Source: Streptomyces huiliensis (lineage in GTDB: Bacteria; Actinomycetota; Actinomycetes; Streptomycetales; Streptomycetaceae). Taken from it: DNA of 51,027 nt. A program made the position numbers and the translations under genes. The first letter of the stretch is position 1. Each line of letters begins with the position of its first letter. Location: NCBI RefSeq assembly GCF_020037025.1, contig NZ_JAIQLH010000093.1:1-51027 (forward strand). Reading direction: 5' to 3'. The notes beneath the pieces are model-generated. The model had not been told where the DNA came from. It did not search any database and saw nothing but the letters and a program-made list of their open reading frames with translations. Positions 36,560-44,873 of this stretch are shown in pieces.

Positions 36560-37336
36560 TCAGTGGGACGCCGCCGCGGCGACCGCGCCGGCCATGCCGT
36601 CGGCGAGCTCGTCGACCAGGGGGCCGGGGGCGCTCAGGAACGCGTGGTGGTCTCCCGGCAGCACCGTCCGCTCGCACTGCCCGGCCGGGGCACACGCCGC
36701 CCAGCCGGTCATGCGCTCCGGTTCGACCTCCTGGTCGTCGCGCCAGCCGAGCAGGCGGATACGGGTGGGCAGGACGACCGGCTCGGGGGTCCGGTACGCG
36801 CGGTTCGCCGCGAGGTCCGCCACCATGACGCCCAGTCCCAGATCGATCAGATCCGGCACCGGCTCCGAGCCCATGATCCGGGTGAGGCGCTCCAGTTCGA
36901 TCCGCAGCTCCGCCTCGTCCATCGTGAGGTAGCGGCCGTACGGGCCCTCGTGCGGAGCCACCTGGGAGGAGACGAAGAGCAGGTCGGGGACAGGCATGCC
37001 GAGTTCGGCCAGCCGGTGCGCCGTCGCGAACGCCGCGAGGGCCCCGCCACAGTGGCCGAAGAAGCCGAACGGCCGGTCCAGGTGGGGCAGCAGGGCCTGG
37101 GCGAGCCCGTCGGCCAGCGCCTCGTAGGTGCCGAAGTGCTCGTCCCGCACCCGGTTCTCGCGGCCCGGCAACTGGATGCGGCAGACCTCGGCCGGCCCCA
37201 CCCGGTCGGGCCACCGGTTGTACATCGACGCGCCGACCCCGGAGTACGGGAAGCAGAACAGCCGGGCCGGGGCGTCCGCGCTCGGCGTGCGCAGCAGCCA
37301 CTTCCTCTTCTTCGGCGGGCTCTGCCGCGCGGTCAT
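36560..37336 (-). CDS. Thioesterase with Cys nucleophile (cluster B)
   Basis: The 258-aa alpha/beta-hydrolase of the type II thioesterase family has LFCFPYSGVGASMYNRW (about 26-42), LLGWRDDQEVEP (Asp region) and LPGDHHAFLSAPG (His230/231). The nucleophile elbow is GHCGG at 94-98, so Cys96 replaces the usual Ser. Cys thioesterases are known in some NRPSs that form strained rings such as beta-lactones or beta-lactams, and in hydrolysis variants. With two P450s beside it, release of a beta-hydroxylated residue or lactone formation are possible; this is inference. ATG 37336 overlaps the upstream P450 stop by four bases. Confidence 0.9.
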   Translation of the reverse strand: MTARQSPPKKRKWLLRTPSADAPARLFCFPYSGVGASMYNRWPDRVGPAEVCRIQLPGRENRVRDEHFGTYEALADGLAQALLPHLDRPFGFFGHCGGALAAFATAHRLAELGMPVPDLLFVSSQVAPHEGPYGRYLTMDEAELRIELERLTRIMGSEPVPDLIDLGLGVMVADLAANRAYRTPEPVVLPTRIRLLGWRDDQEVEPERMTGWAACAPAGQCERTVLPGDHHAFLSAPGPLVDELADGMAGAVAAAASH

Positions 37337-38625
37337 GCGAGTACCTCCGGACGGGGCAGCGGCGCGTGGGCCGCCAGGGCTTCTCCCGCGCCGTCGCACA
37401 GGACGGCCGTCACGGGCAGGGAGCTGATCCCGGCCACGAAGTTGGACTTCAGGTGCCGGACCGGCCCGGCGGGCCGGAACTCGGCCACGTGCCGGACGAT
37501 CTCCTCGAACATCACGCGCAGGGCGATACGGGCCAGCGGTGCCCCGATGCAGTAGTGCGGCCCGAAGCCGAAGGCCACGTGCCGGTTCGGGCTGCGGTCG
37601 ACGGCGAAGCGGTACGGGTCGGGGAAGACCGAGGCGTCCCGGTTCGCCGAACCCAGCCAGGCCACCACGGCGTCGCCGCGGGCGATGCGTACGCCGTTCT
37701 GCTCGGTGTCCGCGACGGCGTACCGCATGAAGTGGTTGGCGGGCGAGGACCAGCGCAGCCCCTCCTCCACCGCGCTGGGCACCAGCGCCGGCTCGGACCG
37801 CAGCCGACGGTACTGGTCAGGGTGGTCCATCAAGGCGACCACGGTCGCCGCCAGGGCGTGCGGGGTGGTGACGTTCGCCCCCAGCAGCAGGCTGTAGCAG
37901 TTGTAGACCAGTTCGGCCTGGCTGAGCGGGCGCCCGTCCGCCTTCATCCGGAGCAGGAAACCGGTGAGGTCGTCACCGGGCGCGGCCGAGACGGCGCGCA
38001 CCCGCCGCGCGAAGTACTCGAACAGCTCGTGGTGGGCGGAGAGCAGGGTCGTGTGCCCGCCGCCCTCCTGGAACGCCGGGTCCTCGGGAGCGATCGCCAT
38101 CGTGGTCAGCCGGGCGAGCCGGGCCCAGTCCTCCTCGGGCAGGCCCATCAGCGCGCCCGTGAACGCCATGGGAAAGGCCGTGCCGGCCTGCGCCAGGTCC
38201 AGCACGCCGTCGGCCAGCGGCGCCAGCAGCCGCAGCACCACCTCGCGGATGCGCGGTTCCCAGTGCGCGAGGGCGCGGGCCGACAGCGCCTTGCCCATCG
38301 GCTCGCGCAACGCGGTGTGCACGGGCGGGTCGCTGGCCGCCATCATCAGGCCGCCGGCCGGGTCCGCGGATCCCAGGATGGACAGCAGCGTGCCGCGCTG
38401 TGAGGTGTACCGGGTGTGGTCGCGCAGCACGTCGTTGACGTCGTGGTACGAGGTCACCGACCAGAAGGACCGGCCGTCGGGCAGGGTCTGCCGGTGGACC
38501 GGGTCCCGCTCGCGCAGCGCGTGCCAGAGGCGGTGCGGGTCACCCGAGGCGTACAACTCGGGGTCGGCCAGGTCGACGGTGTCCAGCTCGACGTCCGCGG
38601 TGTGTCCGGGTCGGCCGATCCTCAT
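37333..38625 (-). CDS. Cytochrome P450, cluster B (second)
   Basis: The 430-aa P450 has the heme loop FGFGPHYCIG at 352-361 (Cys359) and the K-helix segment EEGLRWSSPANHF. The I-helix motif is GANVTT at 249-254. As in the first cluster P450, Val replaces the acidic residue before Thr-Thr. The two enzymes are otherwise clearly different, so this is not a simple duplication. It directly follows an A-PCP didomain (4-bp ATGA overlap at 38622-38625), a layout known from NovH/NovI- and NikP1/NikQ-type pairs, where the P450 oxidises the amino acid held on that PCP. The Val-like code of that A domain suggests an aliphatic substrate. Confidence 0.92.
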   Translation of the reverse strand: MRIGRPGHTADVELDTVDLADPELYASGDPHRLWHALRERDPVHRQTLPDGRSFWSVTSYHDVNDVLRDHTRYTSQRGTLLSILGSADPAGGLMMAASDPPVHTALREPMGKALSARALAHWEPRIREVVLRLLAPLADGVLDLAQAGTAFPMAFTGALMGLPEEDWARLARLTTMAIAPEDPAFQEGGGHTTLLSAHHELFEYFARRVRAVSAAPGDDLTGFLLRMKADGRPLSQAELVYNCYSLLLGANVTTPHALAATVVALMDHPDQYRRLRSEPALVPSAVEEGLRWSSPANHFMRYAVADTEQNGVRIARGDAVVAWLGSANRDASVFPDPYRFAVDRSPNRHVAFGFGPHYCIGAPLARIALRVMFEEIVRHVAEFRPAGPVRHLKSNFVAGISSLPVTAVLCDGAGEALAAHAPLPRPEVLA

Positions 38626-40433
38626 CGGGTCACCTCTCCCAACTCCTCGATCAGTGCGGCCAGTTCGGCGACGGTGGGGTTCTCGTAGAAGGACCGGGCG
38701 GTGACGAACACGCCCTGGGCGCTGCCGATCTCCCCGGTGATCGCGGCGGCGACGAGGGAATGCCCGCCCAGGTCGAAGAAGTCGTCGTCCACCCCGACCT
38801 GATCGATCTCCAGCACGTCGCACCAGAGCTGCGCCAGCCACTGCTCCAGCTCGCTCTCGGGCAGGCGCAGCGGCGTGTCGGTCTCGGGCCTGGCGCGCTC
38901 CTCGCGCGCGGCCAGGGCCCGCCGGTCCACCTTGCCGTTCGCGCCGAGCGGCAGCTCGTCCAACCGGACGAAGGAGCCGGGCACCAGGTGGGCGGGCAGC
39001 CGTTCGGCCAGGGCGCGTCGTACGCCGGGAAGGTGCAGCGGCCGGTCCCCCGTCAGGTAGGCGACGAGGGCGCGCTCTCCGGTCGACCGGGCCCGGGCGA
39101 CGACGGCGGCGTCACCGACGCCGGGCAGCGCGCGCAGGGCCGCCTCCACCTCGCCGGGTTCCACCCTGAATCCCCGGATCTTGACCTGCTCGTCCACCCG
39201 TCCGTGGAACTCCAGTACCCCGTCCGGCCGCCGCAGCGCCAGGTCGCCGGTGCGGTACAGGCGGGCGCCCGGGACGTCCGAGAAGGGGTCCGGGACGAAC
39301 CGTACGGCGGTGGCCGCCGGCCGGCCCAGATAGCCGTGGGCCACACCGGAGCCGCCCGCGTACAGCTCGCCCACCGTGCCGTCGGCCACGGGGCGCAGCC
39401 GCTCGTCGAGCAGGTGCACCTCGGTACCGGGGATCGGGCGTCCGATGGGCACCGGGCCGGGGGAGACCGCCTCCGTCATGGCGTGGCAGCAGGTGAACGT
39501 CGTGTTCTCGGTGGGGCCGTAACCGTTCACCAGCGTCATCCCGGGGAAGGCCGCGAGCATCGCGTCCACGTGCCGGGGCGACAGGACGTCGCCGCCCGCG
39601 AGCAGCCTGCGGACCCCCGCCAGCCGGGGGTCGGGACGTTCCGCCACCAGGTGGAACAGCCCGGCGGTCAGCCACAGCGCGGTGACCCCCTCCGCCTCGA
39701 CCACCTCGGCGAGCCGTTCCGGGGTCACCTCGCCGGCCGGGAACACCGCCAGCCGCGCGCCGTTGAGCAGCGGCGCCCACAGTTCCAGCGTCGACGCGTC
39801 GAACGCGGCGGGCGCCAGGTGCAGCACCACGTCCCCGGGCCCGACCGGCAGCACGTCGCTGTCCCGGACCAGGCGCAGCACCGCGCCGTGCGGCACCAGC
39901 ACGCCTTTGGGCTCCCCGGTGGTGCCCGAGGTGTAGGCGAGGTACGCCGGGTCCCGGTCACCGCCCGGGGGGACCGGCGCCGGCACGGCGGCGGTGCCGA
40001 CCGGCGGGTCCGCGGCGTCGAGGGAATCCACGTACACCGGCTTCGCCTCGGCGAGCAGTTCGGCTGGCGCCTCCGGCCGGGTGAGCAGCAATCCGGCACC
40101 GGAGTCCCGCAGCAGCGCCGCCGCCCGTACGGCGGGCTCGCCGGGGTCCAGCGCCACGTAAAAGCCGCCGGTCTTCAACACCGCGAGCAGCGCGACGACC
40201 AGCTCCGGCGAGCGCTCCAGCCGGACGCCCACCGGCTGGGCCGGTCCGGCGCCGAGGCTGCGGAGCCGGGCGGCCAGCGCGTCGGCCGCGGCGTCCAGCC
40301 GCGCGTACGTCAGCACGGTGCCGGCGCAGCTGAGCGCCGGAGCCCGGGGGGTCGCGCGAGCCTGGGCCGTGAAGCGGCCGTGCACGGTGGCCCGGCCGTC
40401 GTCCCGGACCGCGGGGCCGTGGTGCTGGTTCAT
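38622..40433 (-). CDS. NRPS: discrete A-PCP, Val-like specificity (cluster B)
   Basis: The 603-aa didomain has an A domain (about 15-510: A3 AYTSGTTGEPKG, A4 FDASTLELW, A5 NGYGPTENTTF, A7 YRTGDLA, A8 RGFRVEPGEVE, A10 NGKVDRRAL) and a PCP (about 525-600, FFDLGGHSLV). The code by manual alignment is D-A-L-W-L-G-G-T-F plus Lys, close to known Val codes (DAxWIGGTFK). ATG 40433 has GGAAAGGA upstream and overlaps the hot-dog gene stop by four bases; it in turn overlaps the P450 start. Such discrete A-PCP proteins commonly present one amino acid to a tailoring oxygenase before transfer. Confidence 0.92.
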   Translation of the reverse strand: MNQHHGPAVRDDGRATVHGRFTAQARATPRAPALSCAGTVLTYARLDAAADALAARLRSLGAGPAQPVGVRLERSPELVVALLAVLKTGGFYVALDPGEPAVRAAALLRDSGAGLLLTRPEAPAELLAEAKPVYVDSLDAADPPVGTAAVPAPVPPGGDRDPAYLAYTSGTTGEPKGVLVPHGAVLRLVRDSDVLPVGPGDVVLHLAPAAFDASTLELWAPLLNGARLAVFPAGEVTPERLAEVVEAEGVTALWLTAGLFHLVAERPDPRLAGVRRLLAGGDVLSPRHVDAMLAAFPGMTLVNGYGPTENTTFTCCHAMTEAVSPGPVPIGRPIPGTEVHLLDERLRPVADGTVGELYAGGSGVAHGYLGRPAATAVRFVPDPFSDVPGARLYRTGDLALRRPDGVLEFHGRVDEQVKIRGFRVEPGEVEAALRALPGVGDAAVVARARSTGERALVAYLTGDRPLHLPGVRRALAERLPAHLVPGSFVRLDELPLGANGKVDRRALAAREERARPETDTPLRLPESELEQWLAQLWCDVLEIDQVGVDDDFFDLGGHSLVAAAITGEIGSAQGVFVTARSFYENPTVAELAALIEELGEVTR

Positions 40434-41194
40434 GCCGTGTCCTTTCCTGGCGGGTTCGAGACGTCGGTGCCGGGGCGGGCGAGCGCGGTCCACGTGGCGG
40501 TCGCGCTCGCCAGCAGCTCCGCCGCGGCGGTGTAGAGGGCGCTGTCCACCCGGAGCAGCCGACCGTCGGCGGCGCCGCGCCTGGCCACCACCACGCACGG
40601 TTCACCGGCCCGCGGCGGGCGCAGGACGACGGCGGTCATGCGGCTCAGCAGCCGGGGGCGGGACAGCGGGTCGTCCGTCCAGCCGCCGGGGCAGTCGAGC
40701 GCACTCCACACGAGCTCGGCCGGGACCGGGCCGCCGTCGGCCCCCTCCTCGTCGGCCGGGGTCCAGGGGGTGGCCACGGTTCCCGGCAGCCCGTCCACCG
40801 GCCCCGGGGTCAGTCCCAGGCCGTCCCGGTCGGGTCGGCCGTCCCCGCACGCGAAGCAGGTGGGGAACGGGTGGCCGGCCCGGCCGGTGAAGCGGGCCGA
40901 GGCGCGCCGCGCGGTGGCCGGGTCGACGGCGGGCGGCGGATCGGCGGGGGTGCGGCCGGGCGCGACCGTGGCGATCAGCCGGGTGCCGTGCGTCACCGTC
41001 GACCGGCGGGTGCCGGAGCGGAAGGCCAGCGGCTCCTCCAGCGGGACGGGTTCGGCCAGGGTCACGGTGGCGGTCGCGCCCTGGTGTGCGGCCGCGAGAG
41101 CGGCGAACCGGCCGGACACGTACCCGCCGTGCCCGGAGTCCGGTGGCCCGTTGTACCGGGCCGGGATCCGAAGCTCCTGTCGCTCAGCCAACAC
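40430..41194 (-). CDS. Hot-dog-fold thioesterase-like protein (cluster B)
   Basis: The 254-aa protein resembles PaaI-type hot-dog acyl-thioesterases. It has YNGPPDSGHGGYVSGRFA (about 14-31), the central segment FPTCFACGDGRPDRDGLGL (as in the CFxCGPxNPxGL pattern of the family), and a second half-domain with VWSALDCPGGW. The protein looks like two tandem hot-dog repeats. It could hydrolyse a CoA or carrier thioester or act on a substrate before activation, but the catalytic residue is not identifiable by eye. GTG 41194 overlaps the upstream A-PCP gene by 11 bp. It is an unusual member of an NRPS operon that already has two alpha/beta-hydrolase thioesterases. Confidence 0.7.
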   Translation of the reverse strand: MLAERQELRIPARYNGPPDSGHGGYVSGRFAALAAAHQGATATVTLAEPVPLEEPLAFRSGTRRSTVTHGTRLIATVAPGRTPADPPPAVDPATARRASARFTGRAGHPFPTCFACGDGRPDRDGLGLTPGPVDGLPGTVATPWTPADEEGADGGPVPAELVWSALDCPGGWTDDPLSRPRLLSRMTAVVLRPPRAGEPCVVVARRGAADGRLLRVDSALYTAAAELLASATATWTALARPGTDVSNPPGKDTA

Positions 41195-43004
41195 CGGCCC
41201 CGTCCCGCTCGGTGACCGCCGCGTCCACGACGGCGGCGAACCGGGCCACGGTCGGCGCGTCGAACACCGTCCGGGCCGACAGCCGTACCCGGAACCCGGC
41301 CCGGACCCGCGCGATCATCCGCATGGCGAGCAGTGACTGTCCCCCCAGCGACAGGAAGTCGGAGTCACGCCCGACGCGTTCCACCCGGAGCAGGTCCTGC
41401 CAGATCCGGGCGACGGCCCGCTCGGTCTCGGTGCGCGGGGCCTGGTACGGCGGCTCCCCGTCCGGGGCCGGCGGATCCTGGGCGGCCTGCCGGGCCAGCT
41501 CCAGACGGTCGATCTTCCCGCTGGTCAGCCGGGGGAGCGACCGGTGCCGCCGGTAGGTCTCGGGGATGGCGGCGGAGACCAGGCGCTGTGCGAGGAAGCG
41601 GCGCAGCGCGGCGTCGTCGGGCGTCCGCTCGCCGGTCACCAGGTGGGCGGCGAGGCGGACACCGCCGCGCCGCGGGTCCTCCACCGCGACCACGGCCGCC
41701 TGGTCGACCTCGGGGTGCAGCAGCAGGGCGTGCTCGACGTCGGAGGGCTCCACCCGGACCCCCCGGATCTTGACCTGGTGATCCACTCGGCCGAGGAACT
41801 CAAGTGCTCCGTCCGGCCGTTCACGCACCAGGTCGCCGGTCCGGTAGAGCCGGCCGCCCGGGGAACCGTAGGGGTCGGGCACGAAGCGCTCGGCGGTCGC
41901 GGCGGCCGCTCCCGCGTACCCCCAGGCCACGCAGGCACCGCCCATCAGGAGCTCACCCGGGGTACCGACCGGGACCGGAACGCCGGTCTCGTCGGCGATC
42001 ACGGCGTGCACACCGTCGAGGGGGCGGCCGATGGGCATGGCGTCCAGCGCCTCGTCCCCGGGGCCGATCTCGTGGGTGAGGACGTCGATGCAGGTCTCGG
42101 TGGGGCCGTACTGGTTGAAGATCCTGGCACCCGTCAGCTCCAGGACCCGGCGGATCAGGTCGCCGGGCAGCCGCTCGCCCGCGATCAGCAGGTAGCGGAG
42201 CGACGCCAGGGCGCCGGCCCCGCCCTCGGCCGTGAACTCCCGCAGCAGGGAGGGGACGGAGTGCATCACGGTGACCCGGTGGCGGTCCATCAAGGCCGCC
42301 AGTTCCCGGGGGTCGGCCTCGGCGCCTTCCGGGGCGACGAGCAGGGTGGCGCCGAAGCAGAGGGGGGCGAGCACCACCCAGAACGAGCAGTCGAAAACCA
42401 GCGATCCCCAGTGGACGACGGTGTCGTCGGGGCCGATGGGGTAGCGCGACTGCCCCCACAAGAAACGATTCTGCACAGCACTGTGCGGCACCTGCACCGG
42501 CTTCGGCCGTCCCGAGGAACCGGAGGTGTGCAGCACGTACGCGAGGTCCTCGGGCCCAGGGCCCGGCGGTTCCGCCGGATCCGGGCCCCGGTCCGCGGAC
42601 GACAGGCCGTCGAGGCGGAGCGCGTCAGGGAACAACGCCGCTCCCTCGGCGTCGGCGAGGACGGCGGCGGGCGCGAGCCGCGCCACGTTCTCGCGTACGG
42701 CCGCGGCGGCCTGGCGCACGTCGAAGGGCGCCACGGCGGCTCCGGCCGCGAGGATGCCGACCAGGGCCGGCACCTGGTCCGCGGAACGGGCCGAGCACAG
42801 CGCCACGGTGTCTCCCGGCCGGATGCCCGCGTCACGCAGGAGCCGTGCGGCGCGGGCGGCCGCCGCGATCAGTTCCGCGTAGGTGAACCGGCGCGTTCCG
42901 TCGGTCAGGGCTACCGCGTCGGGCTGGTGCGCACTCGTCTGACGTATCAGATCCCACACCGTTTTATTTGAATGGGCATGACAAAGAGGACTCTGTGCGG
43001 TCAC
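41184..43004 (-). CDS. NRPS: discrete A-PCP (cluster B)
   Basis: The 606-aa didomain has an A domain (about 15-505: A3 VLHTSGSSGRPK, A4 FDCSFWVVL, A5 NQYGPTETCID, A7 YRTGDLV, A8 RGVRVEPSDVE, A10 TSGKIDRLEL) and a PCP (about 530-600, FLSLGGQSLL). The code by manual alignment is D-C-W-S-L-A-Q-I-D plus Lys, which I cannot assign. GTG 43004 is preceded by GGGGGA ~5 nt upstream. It is the first biosynthetic gene after the exporter in the minus-strand operon, so it may define the initiating residue, though discrete A-PCPs need not follow gene order. Confidence 0.9.
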   Translation of the reverse strand: MTAQSPLCHAHSNKTVWDLIRQTSAHQPDAVALTDGTRRFTYAELIAAAARAARLLRDAGIRPGDTVALCSARSADQVPALVGILAAGAAVAPFDVRQAAAAVRENVARLAPAAVLADAEGAALFPDALRLDGLSSADRGPDPAEPPGPGPEDLAYVLHTSGSSGRPKPVQVPHSAVQNRFLWGQSRYPIGPDDTVVHWGSLVFDCSFWVVLAPLCFGATLLVAPEGAEADPRELAALMDRHRVTVMHSVPSLLREFTAEGGAGALASLRYLLIAGERLPGDLIRRVLELTGARIFNQYGPTETCIDVLTHEIGPGDEALDAMPIGRPLDGVHAVIADETGVPVPVGTPGELLMGGACVAWGYAGAAAATAERFVPDPYGSPGGRLYRTGDLVRERPDGALEFLGRVDHQVKIRGVRVEPSDVEHALLLHPEVDQAAVVAVEDPRRGGVRLAAHLVTGERTPDDAALRRFLAQRLVSAAIPETYRRHRSLPRLTSGKIDRLELARQAAQDPPAPDGEPPYQAPRTETERAVARIWQDLLRVERVGRDSDFLSLGGQSLLAMRMIARVRAGFRVRLSARTVFDAPTVARFAAVVDAAVTERDGAGVG

Positions 43005-43055
43005 CGTGATCCCCCGTTTCGGAAAGCTGCGGCGGAAGGAAGGAGAAGGGATGGG

Positions 43056-44339
43056 TCAGGTCGCCGGTGTGCCGGACGCGGCGGATTCGGTCGGATTCGC
43101 CGCGATGCCCGCATCGGGATCCGGATCCGGCGCACGCAGGTTCCGTACGGCCGGAAGGGTCAGGACGGCCGTATTGGCGAGAACCTGCCAGCCGACCCCG
43201 ACGGCGAGTACCACCCCGATGCCGCTGGATTCCGCGAGCGGGCCGGCGAGGGCGAGCCCGATCGGCCCCACCGAGTAGGCGCCGAAGGTCACGTACGACA
43301 TCACCCGGGACAGGCTGTCCGCGGGGACGTGCTGCTGGATCGTCGTCATCCAGAGGCTGTTGAACACCGCGCTCGACACACCGGCCAAGAGCGCCGCGGC
43401 ACACACCGTCCACAGCGGCGCGCGGGCCGCGAGGGCAGCCGAGGGCGCCGCCCACAGGAAGGTGATCAGGGTGGTGACGACCAGTGGACGGGACGGCCGC
43501 CGGCCGAGCAGCAACAGGCCGCCGAGCAGGGAACCGCCGCCGAACGTGCCGACGATCAAGCCCCAGGCCTCGGGTCCCCCGTAGTGGCGGTCCGCCGAGA
43601 CGGGGCCGAGGACCAGGTAGGGCGCCCAGACGAGCAGGTTGAACAGGGTGAACTGGAGCGTGACAGTCCACAGCCACGTGTGGGCCGTGAAGGCCCGCCA
43701 GCCGGCCCGCAGTTCGGCCGCCATGGAGCTGTTGCCGAGGCCGGGGGCGCGGTCGCCGACGCGCAACAGGAGCAAGGCGCCGATGCTGACCACGTAACTG
43801 AGGGTGTCGACCAGCAGTACGGTGGCCGCCGACGTCACCGCGACGAGTACGCCCGCGAGAGCCGGCCCCCCCACGCTCGCGGCCGACTGGGCCATCCCGA
43901 GGAGCGAGTTGGCCTCCGGCAGCCGGTCCTTGGGGGCGAGCTGCGGGACCAGGCCGTCGAACGAGGGCCGGAACAGGGCCTCGCCGAGCCCACCGCAGGC
44001 GGCGAGCGCGAGAACCGCCCACAACGGCACGGACCCGACCGAGAACAGCACTGCCAGGGTCCCCTGGCTGAGGGCGCGGACGGAGTCGGCCACCAGCATC
44101 ACCACGCGTCGCGGCAGCCGGTCGCCGAGCACGCCGCCGCCCAGCAGGAACAGCACCATCGGGACGATGCGGGCGGCGAGTACGAGACTCAGGTCCGTGG
44201 GGGATCCCCTATTGTGCAGAACCGCGAATGCAAGCGCCACGGACGCCATGGAAGTGCCGATATTGGACGTGACGTAGCCGGCGAAGAAGACGGAGAAATC
44301 ACGGTCACGAAATACTGAGAAACGCCCCCGAGGTCCCAT
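43056..44339 (-). CDS. MFS exporter (cluster B)
   Basis: The 427-aa protein has about 12 hydrophobic segments and begins MGPRGRFSVFRDRDFSVFFAGYVTSNIGTS. The loop GGVLGDRLPRRVVML after TM2 matches the MFS DRxxRR motif. It is of the same broad MFS_3 class as the cluster A exporter but clearly different in sequence. It is the first gene of the cluster B minus-strand run, 51 bp before the A-PCP gene, and likely exports the peptide or gives self-protection. ATG 44339 is used; no strong ribosome site is visible. A promoter and a palindrome lie upstream. Confidence 0.9.
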   Translation of the reverse strand: MGPRGRFSVFRDRDFSVFFAGYVTSNIGTSMASVALAFAVLHNRGSPTDLSLVLAARIVPMVLFLLGGGVLGDRLPRRVVMLVADSVRALSQGTLAVLFSVGSVPLWAVLALAACGGLGEALFRPSFDGLVPQLAPKDRLPEANSLLGMAQSAASVGGPALAGVLVAVTSAATVLLVDTLSYVVSIGALLLLRVGDRAPGLGNSSMAAELRAGWRAFTAHTWLWTVTLQFTLFNLLVWAPYLVLGPVSADRHYGGPEAWGLIVGTFGGGSLLGGLLLLGRRPSRPLVVTTLITFLWAAPSAALAARAPLWTVCAAALLAGVSSAVFNSLWMTTIQQHVPADSLSRVMSYVTFGAYSVGPIGLALAGPLAESSGIGVVLAVGVGWQVLANTAVLTLPAVRNLRAPDPDPDAGIAANPTESAASGTPAT

Positions 44340-44397
44340 CAGCGGCCAGACCCGGCCGCCATGGGAAAGGGGTCCCGCGGAGCAACTGCACGCACTG

Positions 44398-44417
44398 ACA
44401 CGAAAGCCCTTTCGTGT
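44398..44417. promoter_or_regulatory. Palindromic operator candidate in the exporter leader
   Basis: ACACGAAAG-CC-CTTTCGTGT is a perfect 9-bp inverted repeat with a 2-nt spacer, ~60 bp upstream of the exporter ATG and ~30 bp downstream of its predicted -10. It could bind a dimeric repressor or form a leader hairpin. Confidence 0.5.
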
Positions 44418-44445
44418 GGCGGAAACGCATTGCTTTGCCGTCGGG

Positions 44446-44475
44446 AGCCTACGTATCCCGCACGACCGTCGTCAA
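44446..44475 (-). promoter_or_regulatory. Candidate promoter for the cluster B exporter operon
   Basis: On the minus strand, -35 TTGACG (44470-44475) and -10 TAGGCT (44446-44451) are separated by 18 bp, a good match to the vegetative consensus. The predicted start is ~100 bp upstream of the MFS start codon. Confidence 0.5.
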
Positions 44476-44873
44476 CAGTGATCGTCGTGGCCGGGATGGG
44501 CCGGTTTTTGCGTCCTTCTGCGGATCGAGGGAGAAGATCCCGTCGGTTTCCGGCCACGGCGGAGCCGCCGCACTCCGTGGCCGACCGGCCGCCTGTGGTT
44601 CACGTATCGTCATGCCTTGTCCGAATGTCAACCGGTTGGATCCGGTGCTCCCGCGGTGAGGATGCCGACGGACCGGTGGCCGAAGAGGCCGGCATCCGGG
44701 GAAGCAAGTGGCCGGAACTTGTCCATGGAAGTGGTCAGGGCGGCCTCTTGCGGTGGGTGAAACCACATGCTGCGCGGAAAGCCACCATTTATCCCGACGC
44801 TCGGTCCCTTCACCTAAGGAGAGGCCGGCGACCCGTGGCGCCATGCCGGATGCGTAGGGCAGGATCTACGGGC

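Larger units (their letters stand above)
44340..44873. other. 534-bp divergent intergenic region
   Basis: This region lies between the cluster B exporter (minus) and the SDR gene (plus). It holds the exporter promoter and palindrome listed separately. It also holds a 9-bp inverted repeat CGGCCACGG (44551-44559) / CCGTGGCCG (44575-44583) of unknown role. No credible coding sequence was seen. Base composition is less GC-rich than the genes around it. Confidence 0.6.

Noticed and set aside
44340..44873. Short open frames in the divergent region
   Set aside because: None has a ribosome site and coding-type codon bias together; they overlap the promoter and palindrome of the exporter.
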